Shown: positions 1 through 8,675 of the stretch, piece by piece
Position numbering within the stretch: position 1 is the first letter of the stretch
Layout of the letters: the number at the start of each line of letters is the position of its first letter
NCBI GenBank assembly: GCA_009777055.1
Contig: WRMQ01000013.1
Location: forward strand, 1-40,528
Length of the DNA: 40,528 nt
From: Oscillospiraceae bacterium
GTDB lineage: Bacteria; Bacillota; Clostridia; Oscillospirales; Acutalibacteraceae
Direction: 5' to 3'
Made by a program: the position numbers and the translations under genes
Notes under the pieces: model-generated
The model's database searches: none
What the model was told of the DNA's origin: nothing
The model's input: the letters and a program-made list of their open reading frames with translations, nothing else

Positions 1-185
1 GGAAAAGGCGGCTGCGGTGGTGGGAAAGTCGGCTGCGGCGGGAAGGGGGGTCTTGGACGCTCGGAGCACTCGCAGCAGCAGCACGGGCAGCGGCAGCAGA
101 CCCTGCATCGAGGTTCACAGCGGCAGCTTCTATCCCTGGAGCCCCAGGAATCATTCCACCAGGAACCTCCGGTTGGTGTAAGCAT
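1..185 (-). CDS. Cys/Pro-rich small protein, 5' part only (runs off left edge)
   Basis: This minus-strand frame opens with ATG at 185, preceded by an AAAGGAA-type ribosome binding site, and stays open to the window edge (61 codons seen). After a Trp/Ser/Gly-rich start (GGSWWNDSWGS) it has a dense cysteine block (CRVCCRCPCCCCECS) and then a Pro/Phe tract (PPFPPQPTFPPPQPPF). The composition recalls cysteine-rich spore-coat or surface proteins of Clostridia, but no family is recognised. All three plus-strand frames are also largely open here, so coding on this strand rests on the start codon, the ribosome binding site and the non-random composition. It is divergent from the ECF sigma gene. Confidence 0.4.
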   Translation of the reverse strand, partial: MLTPTGGSWWNDSWGSRDRSCRCEPRCRVCCRCPCCCCECSERPRPPFPPQPTFPPPQPPF

Positions 186-421
186 GTTAACAGATTCCTT
201 TCGTTATATCTGTGATTGGGACAACCAATAATAACGTTTTGCTTTCGGGATATGCCGATGTTGTCCTGTTCCTATAGTATTCATGGAATGGGAGATGGTG
301 CGGAAAATTGATTTGCCGGCTGGCGCGGAGCAGTGTTTTATGTTACAATATGCCTGGGACAAAAAAATTGACGCAACAGTTTGCGCCTTTCGTGACTCTA
401 TATTGCCAAGGAGGTTGAATT

Positions 422-943
422 ATGGCGATCGACATAATGCATCTGACTGCGCGGGCGAGGGCGGGCGACGCCGACGCCTTTGGCAGGCTCTATGAAGAAC
501 ATGCCCGGGATATGTACCGCTATGCCCTGTATGCCCTGGGCTCAGAGGGCGCGGCGATGGACGCGGTGCAGGATGCCGCTTTGGCGGCGTTTCGCGGCAT
601 CGCTTCCCTGCGGGAGGCGGAGCTGTTCCGCCCATGGATTTTCCGGATTCTCGCCAACCGCTGCAAGCGCATGCTGCGGGGGAAGTATACGGCGCGCGTG
701 GAATCCCTGGAGGAGCAGTTCCGCGAAACCGCCGCCCTTGACTTGCCCCTGGGCCGCGCGCTGGAGCTGCGCCAGGCCATTGCCCGGCTGTCCGCGGCCG
801 AGCGGGAGATCGTGCTGCTCAGCGTGCTGGACGGTTACGACAGCAACGAAATCGGCCGGACGATGGGGATTCCCCCGGGCACGGTGCGCTCGAAGCTCTC
901 CCGCGCCCTGGCCAAACTGCGAAAGGAGATTTCGTTTTTATGA
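422..943 (+). CDS. ECF-type RNA polymerase sigma factor
   Basis: This 173-residue protein is the usual size for an extracytoplasmic-function sigma-70 factor. Region 2 covers roughly residues 10-85 (DAFGRLYEEHARDMYRYAL, then FRPWIFRILANRCKR). Region 4 covers roughly 115-170 (LSAAEREIVLLSVLDGYDSNEIG then GIPPGTVRSKLSRALAKLR), a typical helix-turn-helix for -35 recognition. The ATG at 422 follows a strong AAGGAGG. The stop overlaps the next start by four bases (ATGA), so it should be translationally coupled to the membrane-anchored beta-propeller protein, which is the likely partner or regulator. The target regulon cannot be read from the window. Confidence 0.95.
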   Translation: MAIDIMHLTARARAGDADAFGRLYEEHARDMYRYALYALGSEGAAMDAVQDAALAAFRGIASLREAELFRPWIFRILANRCKRMLRGKYTARVESLEEQFRETAALDLPLGRALELRQAIARLSAAEREIVLLSVLDGYDSNEIGRTMGIPPGTVRSKLSRALAKLRKEISFL

Positions 944-3063
944 AAATTTTGAACAAGAAAAGCTTTCATCAGAGAAAGCGCGATCCAAAAAGCGATGACC
1001 CCGGCAGGGAGCTGGCGTCCCTGCGGGAAACCCTGGCTCCCCTGGACGCCCGCTGCCCCATGCCCGGCGAGCTGCGGGCGGAGCATGTGCTGGCGCGCGC
1101 AAAAGCGCCGCGCGTAACTTCCCTGCGGCTGCCGCGCAGGGCCGCCGCCGCGCTGGCCGCCGTGGCGCTGCTGGTAACCACCGGCTTTGTCGCGGACAAA
1201 TACAGCCTCTTTACCAGGAACAATCTAAAAAGCCTGCCGGAGGCTTCCCCTGCCGCCGAAGGCCATTTTGAGCCCCTGAGCAGCTACTTTGAGCTGGAGC
1301 AGGCCTTTGTGCGGCTGCAAAAAAACCAGGAGCGGACGAGATTTTACGACGGCTTCAAGAGCGTGTTCGATGGCTCAATATTAGAGGATTGGAATTGGGA
1401 TGCGGAGGAAATGACAATGCCGGCGTCCGAGGCGCCCATGGAGAGCGGCAAGCGCTTCAATGCATCCGCCGCCGCGGGCTCGGATGAGCTGCGCGGCCAC
1501 GGCGAAACGAACACCCAGGTGCGGGGCGTGGACGAGGCCGACATCCTCAAGAACGACGGGAAGTATCTCTATTATATCAGCACCCTCAACGGCGAGCCCG
1601 GCAACGCGCCCCGCAGCGCGCTGCATATCCTCGAGGCCCTGCCCGCCGGAGAGATGAGGCTGCTTTCGAAAATCAGCATCCCCAACTACCGCTACGACAC
1701 GCAGCTGTATGTGCAGGGCGACCAGCTGGCCCTGGTTTACGCGGAATATCCCCCCGGCGGCGACCCCTGCGCCAGCGTGCAGGTGTATGATATCGCCAAC
1801 CGGGAAAAGCCGCTGCTGGCGCACAGCTTTTCCCAGAAGGGGAATCTCGTGAGCTCCCGCATGCAGAATGGACGGGTCTACCTGCTCTCCACCCAAGGGG
1901 CAAACCTGGATTTCCGGGTGCTCGACGGCGTGATTCCAGAGGACGAAATCCTGCCCAAGCTGTATGAAAACGGCGTGGAGGCCTGCCTGCCCGCTGATCG
2001 CATCGCCATCCTGCCCGAAAGCGACGAGCCCTCCTACCTGCTGCTCAGCAGCGTGGAGCTGCAGGGCGGGGCGAAGCGGCAGAGTGAATCCGTGGCCGTG
2101 CTGGGGGCGGGCAGCCAGGTTTACTGCAACACCGAGGCGCTCTATGTGGCCTGCGCGCAATATGCCGCGATAACGGGAGCCAGGGGCTTTTGGTCCGGCG
2201 CGGGAGAAAAAACCCTGATCTATCGTTTCGATCTGCTCTCCGACGGAAGGATCAAGCCGGGGCCGATGGGCGAGGTGAAGGGCACGCCGCTGAACCAGTT
2301 CTCCATGGATGAGTTTGAGGGCCACTTCCGCGTCGTCACCACGGCCCCCGACGAAAAAGACGGTACGGTGAATATCCTCACCATCCTGGACAAAAGCCTG
2401 AAAAAAGTGGGCGGCATCGAGGGCATCGCCCCTGGGGAGCGGGTGCAGTCCGCGCGGTTTCTGGGGGAAAAGGGCTATATCGTCACCTTCCGGCAGACGG
2501 ACCCCCTGTTTGTTATCGATCTGAGCAATCCCAGGGCCCCGAAGATCCTGGGTGAGCTGAAGCTTCCCGGTTTTTCGGCCTACCTGCACCCCTGGGACGC
2601 CGCGCATCTCGTGGGCGTGGGGCCCGACGGCGACGAGTGGGGCACCAACGGCGGCACGAAAATCTCGCTGTTCAACATCAGCGACCCCGCCAACCCCAAA
2701 GAGGTCGATCGCGTGATCATCCCGGACAGCGGCACGAATATCCAGCAGGATCATAAGGCCTTCGTTGTCTGCGCCGAAAAAAACACCTTCGGCCTGCCGG
2801 TGGATCACTACAATGAATACGGCGTCGCGAGCAGCTTCCACACCTTTAAAGTGGAGGGCGGCAAAATTTCAAAAGATCTTGCGCTGGAGGCCGCCGAGCC
2901 CGCGCTGAAGCGCCACGAGAGCGTATACGGCGGCTACGCCGAGCCCCGCCGCGTGACCCGCGCGACGTATATCGGCGAGACCTGGTACGTCTTTGGGGCG
3001 CAAAACAGCCTTGGGGCCTACGGCATGGCCGACGGCAGGGAGCTCGGAAGGCTTTCGTTTTAA
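940..3063 (+). CDS. membrane-anchored secreted beta-propeller protein (COG4880-like), likely sigma-factor partner
   Basis: The 707-residue product has a basic, probably cytoplasmic N-terminus of about 65 residues, one hydrophobic segment (about 66-85, AAAALAAVALLVTTGF) and a large extracytoplasmic part. Around residue 192 it carries the hallmark RGVDEADILKNDGKYLYY of the secreted C-terminal beta-propeller family (PF09826/COG4880). Blade-like repeats follow, for example VIDLSNPRAPKILGELKLPGFSAYLHP. It overlaps the ECF sigma gene by 4 bases. The cytoplasmic tail, single membrane pass and external sensor domain match the layout of an anti-sigma or co-sensor protein. That role is inferred from gene order, because no zinc-binding anti-sigma motif (HxxxCxxC) is visible in the tail. 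Confidence 0.85.
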   Translation: MKILNKKSFHQRKRDPKSDDPGRELASLRETLAPLDARCPMPGELRAEHVLARAKAPRVTSLRLPRRAAAALAAVALLVTTGFVADKYSLFTRNNLKSLPEASPAAEGHFEPLSSYFELEQAFVRLQKNQERTRFYDGFKSVFDGSILEDWNWDAEEMTMPASEAPMESGKRFNASAAAGSDELRGHGETNTQVRGVDEADILKNDGKYLYYISTLNGEPGNAPRSALHILEALPAGEMRLLSKISIPNYRYDTQLYVQGDQLALVYAEYPPGGDPCASVQVYDIANREKPLLAHSFSQKGNLVSSRMQNGRVYLLSTQGANLDFRVLDGVIPEDEILPKLYENGVEACLPADRIAILPESDEPSYLLLSSVELQGGAKRQSESVAVLGAGSQVYCNTEALYVACAQYAAITGARGFWSGAGEKTLIYRFDLLSDGRIKPGPMGEVKGTPLNQFSMDEFEGHFRVVTTAPDEKDGTVNILTILDKSLKKVGGIEGIAPGERVQSARFLGEKGYIVTFRQTDPLFVIDLSNPRAPKILGELKLPGFSAYLHPWDAAHLVGVGPDGDEWGTNGGTKISLFNISDPANPKEVDRVIIPDSGTNIQQDHKAFVVCAEKNTFGLPVDHYNEYGVASSFHTFKVEGGKISKDLALEAAEPALKRHESVYGGYAEPRRVTRATYIGETWYVFGAQNSLGAYGMADGRELGRLSF

Positions 3064-3096
3064 GGCATAATTGGTGAATAAAAGCAAATTTCCCCC

Positions 3097-3125
3097 TTGA
3101 CTGTTGGCTGCTAAACAATTAAAAT
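3097..3125 (+). promoter_or_regulatory. sigma-A promoter for the M6 peptidase gene
   Basis: TTGACT (3097-3102), a 17-base spacer and TAAAAT (3120-3125) lie 43 bases upstream of the peptidase start. This separates that gene from the sigma/propeller operon. Confidence 0.7.
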
Positions 3126-3167
3126 ATAGGTAGGCAAAAGCGGCAAACGAAAGAGAGGGACTGCGCA

Positions 3168-6100
3168 ATGAAGAACGAGAGAACCGGAAAAAACGAGCGA
3201 ACCGGGCCGAATGAGCGGATCAGAAATTGGATAAAAAAAACGGGGACCCTGCTGGCGGTGTTGGCGGGTCTCCTTCTGTTGAGCCTGTTCGTCTCGGCGG
3301 GGCCCGCGCAAAGCACGCCCTTTGCGCACACGCAGCCCAACGGCGCCGCTTTTACGGCGGTCACGCGGGGCGATGAGTTTTTCAGCTACACCGAGGCGGA
3401 AGGCTATGTTCTGGCGCGGGGCGGCGACGGCTGGTGGTATTATACCAGGGAGCGCAGATTCAGCGCCGGCGGAGCATCCGCCGCGGAGCCCGTGCTCACC
3501 CGCAGGAGATATCTGGCGGACAAAGCGCCCCGGCGCGCTCTGCGGGCGGAGGCGCTCAGCGGCGATTACTGGTACCTCGCGAGGCAAAACCAGGCCGTGC
3601 CCGGCTTTGGCGCGCAGGCCGCCACGGACTACCACGGCGCGCAGCCGGCGCTGGTGGTGCTCGTGGACTTCAACAACGCGCAGATTCAGCACGAGGCGGC
3701 CTGGGCGCAGAAAATCTTTGGCTCAGGCAATCAATCCGTGCGGGATTACTACACCGACATGAGCGGCGGCATGATCGACATTGTCCCCGCGCAGGAAGCC
3801 TATGTGGGCGCGGGCGCGGCCAACGACGGCGTCGTGCGGGTGCAGCTCAACCGGAACCACGGCAACTGGGGGAACGCCGCCGACTACCAGGTGATCGCGG
3901 ACGCCCTCACGGCGGCCTCGGCGCACGTGGCGAATTTCGCCGTATACGACAAGAACGGGGACAACCGCATCACCTCGGACGAGCTGCACCTGATATTCAT
4001 CTTCGCGGGCTATGAAAGCTCCTCCGCCGGGGCGAGCTCCCCCAGCGTCTGGGCCCACCGCTCCAGCGGGGGGCTTTATAACAATGGAGTCACCATCAAC
4101 GGCAAGCGCTTTATGCACTACCTTCGCCTGGGCGAACTCCACGGCGGCGGCGCCAGCGCCTACATGGCCACCATCGGCGTGATCTGCCATGAGCTGGCGC
4201 ATGATTTCGACCTGCCGGATCTCTACGCGAGCGACTACAACATAGATCTGGCCGTGGGGCCCTGGAGCGTCATGTGCGACGGTGGCTGGGCAAGCGCCCA
4301 GGGGGACGCCTATGCCGGGCAAACGCCCACCGCCCTGGATGCCTGGTGCCTGGAGCAGCTGGGCGTGATCAGTCCCCAGGCGGTTTCGCCCGGCGGGAGC
4401 TACCTCGGCCCGGTAAAAAGCTTCACGAACGGCGGAAAGAACATCATCCGGGTGGATACGGCGGACCCCACCTATTATTACCTGATTGAGAACCGCAGCT
4501 TCGACGGCTGGGACGCGGGGCTGTATACTTTTCTGAATTGGAACAGCGGCTTTACAAACGATCTGGGCCAAACGCGCTGGCGCGTCAATTCCTGGGCCAG
4601 CGGCGGCGGCGTGGCGGTTTATCTCGTCGATACCCGCTATCGGGGCAACCTCAGCACGGCGGGCCCCGGCGTATCCGTAGTGGAATGGGACGAGACAAAA
4701 TACGGCTACTCCATGCTGCGCGAGGGCAACACGAAGCCGGAGAATATCAATTCCGGGGGCGGCTATTATTATTACGGCGCGAACACTCTGCTGGATTCCC
4801 TGTGGTACAGCTCCGGCGGGCGGACAACGCTGCTCAGCGCGGACACTGTGGACCTGCCCATGCGGCCAGGCGGCAGCCCCGCGTGGTTTGAGTTCGAGGT
4901 GTTTGACGCCCCGGCCCGCTCCATGGAAATTGAGGTTCGGCCCCCCGCCGGGTCCGCGGGCATTCTCAGCTATGACTATGAATTCAACGGCGGCACGGAA
5001 TCCGACGCGCCCGCGCCCGCGCCCGTCGCGGCGGGTACGGTGATTGATCTGTCGCCCTCTGTGCGCCCCACGGCCACAAAGCCGAACGGCTGGGTCTTTC
5101 TGGGCTGGAACACCGATCCCGACGCCAGCGCTGCCATCACCAGCTTCACCATGCCGGAAAACAGCAACGCCCGGCTCTACGCGATTTTCCGCAAAACCCT
5201 GAACGTCACGCTCGTCTATTATAATGGCCTCTCGAAGGTCACAAACACCAGCCAGATCGTGCATATTTATAACCGGGAGACGGGCACGACCTTTGGGCCG
5301 ATGTTCAGCGGCGTCTATTCCGGCTGGAGCGAGCTGGGCTGGGCGAATGTGCCGGGGCCGGACGCGCCCAACCTGGGCTATGGCTTTGGCATCCCCATCA
5401 GCGAAAGCTCCTTCACATTTTATCGCCTGTATGAGCGTACGCTCACCCTGCGCTTTGACGACAACGGCGCGGATGCCGCCATGCCGCCCGACCAGACGGG
5501 AGGGCAGCGCGTGAGCAGCTTCGCTGTTACGGATACGAAGAATCCCTCGTTTACGCTTCCGCCGCTGCCGGACGGCGCGCTTGGCTGGGCGCTGGGCAGC
5601 GCGGCGGGCGAGGTCTATCAGGCCGGCGAAACAGTTTCCATCAGCGAAAGCACGGCCATGTTCGCGCTCTGGCCACCGGCCCAGCAAAGCGCGGTCATCT
5701 TCGAAGTCCACCCGGACATCGTCGTGGACCACTACAACGATTACATCTACGGCTTCAAAGACAAGCTCAGGATTGAGGACATCATCGGCGAGGACGGGGC
5801 CACGGACGGAGCGTATTTACGCGTGGAGGGCAACGGCAGATTCGTGGCCGACAGCCCGGGAGAATACGTGGGCACCGGCTACGTGATCAACTTCGTGGAT
5901 TACGTCAACGATACGGTAACGCCTTATACGATGGTACTTTTTGGCGATTACAACGGCGACGGCGAGATCGACAGCAAGGATATTTCCGAATGCATGAACC
6001 TGCTCAACTCGCCGCCCCCAAGCCTGACGGATAAGGCTTTGGCGATGAGCTTTTCCACCACCAATCCCGACATCCTTCTGGCCGCGCCGACGATGGATAC

Positions 6101-6197
6101 CATCAACGCTATGCGGCGCTATATCAACGGCACCGATCCGATCTACTTCGGCGCCGTGGCCATAAATCGCTTTGAGGCCGTGAAGCAGGCGGGGTAA
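3168..6197 (+). CDS. secreted M6-family (immune inhibitor A-like) metallopeptidase with dockerin-like C-terminus
   Basis: The 1009-residue exported protein has a hydrophobic signal segment at about 25-42. Its M6-type catalytic region has the zinc motif HELAHDFDLPDLY near residue 341 (HExxH plus downstream Asp), and YDKNGDNRITSDE near 263 recalls the D-x-N-x-D loop of M6 peptidases. Flg_new/InlB-B-like repeats follow from about 600 (GWVFLGWNTDPDA...MPENSNARLYAIF). Near 925 a calcium loop GDYNGDGEIDSKD resembles a type I dockerin. The second dockerin half (about 960-995) has a helix (TINAMRRYINGTD) but no Ca loop. The n-region repeats a KNERTG-like unit three times before the signal. The ATG at 3168 has a modest AGAGGGA ribosome binding site. 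The gene is monocistronic between a promoter and a terminator. Confidence 0.88.
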   Translation: MKNERTGKNERTGPNERIRNWIKKTGTLLAVLAGLLLLSLFVSAGPAQSTPFAHTQPNGAAFTAVTRGDEFFSYTEAEGYVLARGGDGWWYYTRERRFSAGGASAAEPVLTRRRYLADKAPRRALRAEALSGDYWYLARQNQAVPGFGAQAATDYHGAQPALVVLVDFNNAQIQHEAAWAQKIFGSGNQSVRDYYTDMSGGMIDIVPAQEAYVGAGAANDGVVRVQLNRNHGNWGNAADYQVIADALTAASAHVANFAVYDKNGDNRITSDELHLIFIFAGYESSSAGASSPSVWAHRSSGGLYNNGVTINGKRFMHYLRLGELHGGGASAYMATIGVICHELAHDFDLPDLYASDYNIDLAVGPWSVMCDGGWASAQGDAYAGQTPTALDAWCLEQLGVISPQAVSPGGSYLGPVKSFTNGGKNIIRVDTADPTYYYLIENRSFDGWDAGLYTFLNWNSGFTNDLGQTRWRVNSWASGGGVAVYLVDTRYRGNLSTAGPGVSVVEWDETKYGYSMLREGNTKPENINSGGGYYYYGANTLLDSLWYSSGGRTTLLSADTVDLPMRPGGSPAWFEFEVFDAPARSMEIEVRPPAGSAGILSYDYEFNGGTESDAPAPAPVAAGTVIDLSPSVRPTATKPNGWVFLGWNTDPDASAAITSFTMPENSNARLYAIFRKTLNVTLVYYNGLSKVTNTSQIVHIYNRETGTTFGPMFSGVYSGWSELGWANVPGPDAPNLGYGFGIPISESSFTFYRLYERTLTLRFDDNGADAAMPPDQTGGQRVSSFAVTDTKNPSFTLPPLPDGALGWALGSAAGEVYQAGETVSISESTAMFALWPPAQQSAVIFEVHPDIVVDHYNDYIYGFKDKLRIEDIIGEDGATDGAYLRVEGNGRFVADSPGEYVGTGYVINFVDYVNDTVTPYTMVLFGDYNGDGEIDSKDISECMNLLNSPPPSLTDKALAMSFSTTNPDILLAAPTMDTINAMRRYINGTDPIYFGAVAINRFEAVKQAG

Positions 6198-6222
6198 GGG
6201 CTGAAGAGAAAACGAAATACCG

Positions 6223-6253
6223 AAGGGCCCCGGTTGAGAAATTGGGGCCCTTT
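6223..6253 (+). terminator. intrinsic terminator after the M6 peptidase gene
   Basis: A 9-bp perfect stem AAGGGCCCC/GGGGCCCTT with a 12-base loop runs into a short T run, 25 bases after the stop codon. The T tract is short, so termination may be incomplete. Confidence 0.6.
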
Positions 6254-6287
6254 GCTCTGGCTATGAGAATTCTGACGAGGTCAATGT

Positions 6288-7160
6288 ATGTACATTCACA
6301 CCCCCAAAGCTGTCCACAAAATCCTATCCCTGGCCGGTTTGGCGGCGCTTTTTCTGCTGCTGCTCCTTCCGCCGGGCTGGCTGTCGGCTCCCGTGAAGCG
6401 CGCGCTTTACAACGCCGCGGGCAGTACTGTTCCCATCAGGGATAACGGCGTTTCCGCAAGGCCTGTGGCCATCCATGAAGGAGACTATGTGCTGTTTGGG
6501 CACTATCGCGGAGAGCCGATTCTGTGGCAGGCCATCGCGGAGGAGGAGGGAGGACTCCTCCTGTTTTCGGATGCCGTGCTGTGCCTGAAGGCCTTCGCCG
6601 CGGCCGCGGAGCCTGTGAAGGCCTCCTCGGACTGGCGCACGAGCGCGCTGCGCCAATGGCTGAACTCCCCTCTGGCGCGGGTGCCCTGGACCGGAACGCC
6701 GCCCAGTGCCGCGTATGTATACGGCGGATACAACGGCTACGCGGAGGAGCCGGGCTTTCTGGCCGCCGAAAATTTTGAGGCCTGGGAAATCGAGCTCATG
6801 GAGCATCCGCCCGAGAAAAGCGGGAAGGACACCGTGTTTTTGCTGACCGGGAAGCAGCTGCGGCGGCTTTCGGCGGCACAGCGCAAAAAATCCCCGACCA
6901 GGGCGGCGCTGCGCCAGGACAACTCGCCCTACCTGTTTGTCCGGCCCCAGTGCTGGTATTGGACGGCGGATTCCATCGCGACCAACGGGCAAAGCGTCCG
7001 CTCCGTGACAACCCGGGGCAGCTTTTATCAGTCCCTGGCCTCGGACGGCCTCAACGGCGTATGTCCGGCGCTGTATCTCGCGGAGAAGACGGTCTGTTCC
7101 GCCGGCGGGGACGGCGGCAGGTCCGCGCCCTACCAAATTGTGAGGGGAGCCCGGCCATGA
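6288..7160 (+). CDS. exported DUF6273-domain protein
   Basis: The 290-residue protein has a signal peptide (about residues 10-32, ILSLAGLAALFLLLLLPPGW). The remainder matches the DUF6273 pattern: an opening LFGHYRGEPILWQAI strand, a WRTSALRQWLNS block, a VFLLTGKQLRRLS block, then a WYWTADS segment and a closing GVCPALYL. DUF6273 is common in Clostridia, often on surface proteins; its biochemical role is not established. A nearby out-of-frame ATG at 6284 was not used because only the 6288 frame gives the signal peptide. The stop overlaps the next gene's start (ATGA), so the pair is co-translated. Confidence 0.8.
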   Translation: MYIHTPKAVHKILSLAGLAALFLLLLLPPGWLSAPVKRALYNAAGSTVPIRDNGVSARPVAIHEGDYVLFGHYRGEPILWQAIAEEEGGLLLFSDAVLCLKAFAAAAEPVKASSDWRTSALRQWLNSPLARVPWTGTPPSAAYVYGGYNGYAEEPGFLAAENFEAWEIELMEHPPEKSGKDTVFLLTGKQLRRLSAAQRKKSPTRAALRQDNSPYLFVRPQCWYWTADSIATNGQSVRSVTTRGSFYQSLASDGLNGVCPALYLAEKTVCSAGGDGGRSAPYQIVRGARP

Positions 7161-8503
7161 AGCGGATCAAATCCCCCTGGCTGTCATTTTACGTGACCTG
7201 CCTGGGCATTTTTCTGTTTTATCTGTTTTGCGCGCGTCTGCTTATCAAGACGGACGACGGACATTTTCTTGGTATATTAAACAATCCGGGCTTTGGGCTC
7301 CTCCAATGGCTGAGCCAGCGGTATCACACAACCTCGGGCCGGACGATCAGCGAGGGGCTCATGATGACCTTTCTGCGCGCGCCCCTTTTTTTCTGGAAGG
7401 TCTGCACCGCCGCTTTGCTGTGCGCCGTCATTTGGATTTTTTGCCGGCTCTCCCTGGCCGTGCCGGGACCCATGGCGGCGAAGCACCGGATCTCCTTTGC
7501 CTGCGGCGCGAGCCTGTTGGTTCTTCCTACCTGCATGAGCGCGGGGGCGTATTGGTTCGCCGGCTCGTTCACCTATTTGTGGCCGATGGCGGCGCTGGCG
7601 CTTTGCGTCATGCCCTGCGCCTTTGAGCTTCTCGGCGTTCCCGGGAGGCCATGGCTGTACGCGCTCTCGCTTTTGGCGGCGCCCGTCGCCGCCTCTCAGG
7701 AGCAGTCCGCCGCCGCCGTAATCGCCATGCTCCTATGCATGCAGCTTTTGCTGCTTCAAAAGAAAAAATGGCGCGTCAGGGCGGCGCTGCCGCTGCTTCC
7801 CGCAGGGGTCTGCGCCTGGCTTTTGTTTTCCTCGCCCGGCGCGCAGCTGCGCAGCGCGGAGGAAGCCAAAAGCGGCTTTCCGGCCTTTCTGGAGATGTCC
7901 TTTCCCGAAAAGCTCCTGTGCGGCTTTTCGAATTATTTCGCCTACGCCTTTTTTCTGTCTGTTCCCGTGATGACAGTGTTTTTGCTGCTGCTTTACCATC
8001 ATCTGAAAAAGCACCGGAAAGCCGTTATCGCGCACGGAAGCTGTTGGATAGCTCTGTGCCTGGGAGGAAATCTGCTGACTCTGGCGCAAAAGCGCGGCAT
8101 CCCGGATCAGCTCTTCGAAACGCTGTTCCTGTCAGGGCAATGGGATCTGACGGCCGCCGCGCTGCTGGCCGTTTCGGCGCTGTTTTTTCTCTCCACCGTT
8201 TTTTTGCTGCTGCTGCTGGCGCGGGAGCGGCCTGAAATGGGGCTGGCCGCCGGGCTTTGCTTCGCGGCGGCGGTGGGCTGCGGCATCGCGCCGGGCTTTT
8301 CCGGCTCGGTATACGCCTCCGGGCAGCGGATATTTTTCTTCTCCGAGCTTTTCACGCTGCTGGCCGCGGCGCTGCTTTTCGGTGGCACGGAGGACAGCAG
8401 GCGAATACGGGCACTGCGCGTGTCCGTCACGGCCTTGATGGCCGCTTTCGCGGTGTTCCATGTGGCCGGAATCAAATTTCTGGAGATCCCGCCGATGGGA
8501 TGA
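7157..8503 (+). CDS. DUF6056-like polytopic membrane protein
   Basis: The start is ATG at 7157, overlapping the previous stop by four bases; the longer ORF from 6950 only extends into the upstream gene. The 448-residue protein has about eleven hydrophobic segments. Near the N-terminus a DDGHF motif is followed by RYHTTSGRTISE, the signature region of the DUF6056 family, whose layout resembles GT-C-type glycosyltransferases with an acidic motif after the first membrane span. A role in transferring sugars to envelope molecules is a family-level guess. It pairs with the exported DUF6273 protein. No terminator is obvious before the ATPase promoter. Confidence 0.75.
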   Translation: MKRIKSPWLSFYVTCLGIFLFYLFCARLLIKTDDGHFLGILNNPGFGLLQWLSQRYHTTSGRTISEGLMMTFLRAPLFFWKVCTAALLCAVIWIFCRLSLAVPGPMAAKHRISFACGASLLVLPTCMSAGAYWFAGSFTYLWPMAALALCVMPCAFELLGVPGRPWLYALSLLAAPVAASQEQSAAAVIAMLLCMQLLLLQKKKWRVRAALPLLPAGVCAWLLFSSPGAQLRSAEEAKSGFPAFLEMSFPEKLLCGFSNYFAYAFFLSVPVMTVFLLLLYHHLKKHRKAVIAHGSCWIALCLGGNLLTLAQKRGIPDQLFETLFLSGQWDLTAAALLAVSALFFLSTVFLLLLLARERPEMGLAAGLCFAAAVGCGIAPGFSGSVYASGQRIFFFSELFTLLAAALLFGGTEDSRRIRALRVSVTALMAAFAVFHVAGIKFLEIPPMG

Positions 8504-8529
8504 GACGCTTCGTTGATCTTAAAAACTGC

Positions 8530-8557
8530 TTGACTTTTTTCTATGTTGGAGTATAAT
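8530..8557 (+). promoter_or_regulatory. sigma-A promoter of the V-type ATPase operon
   Basis: TTGACT (8530-8535), a 16-base spacer and a perfect TATAAT (8552-8557) lie in an AT-rich stretch in an otherwise GC-rich region. An untranslated leader of roughly 110 bases follows before the first gene at 8676. Confidence 0.8.
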
Positions 8558-8614
8558 TTGTATTGGGATTTTTTTAAATTTAATTTCATATTAATTTTAC
8601 TTAATGACTTGAAA

Positions 8615-8653
8615 ATATGATTTGAATGTTTAAATGAATATATGATTTGAATG
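8615..8653 (+). repeat. 14-bp direct repeat in the ATPase operon leader
   Basis: ATATGATTTGAATG occurs at 8615-8628 and again at 8640-8653, 25 bases apart. A partial AATATATGA follows next to the ribosome binding site. It lies in the 5' leader downstream of the promoter and could be a binding site or simple AT-rich repetition. Confidence 0.5.
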
Positions 8654-8675
8654 AATATATGAAAGGAAGAAAGCA

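Noticed and set aside
371-403. Possible ECF-type autoregulatory promoter (CAACAGTTT...CGTGA) before the sigma gene
   Set aside because: The distance between the AAC-like and CGT-like elements is about 13 bases, short of the usual 16-17.
3723-5732. 669-residue minus-strand ORF opposite the M6 peptidase, and 1381-2841 opposite the propeller protein
   Set aside because: Antisense frames kept open by high GC; the plus-strand proteins have clear motifs.
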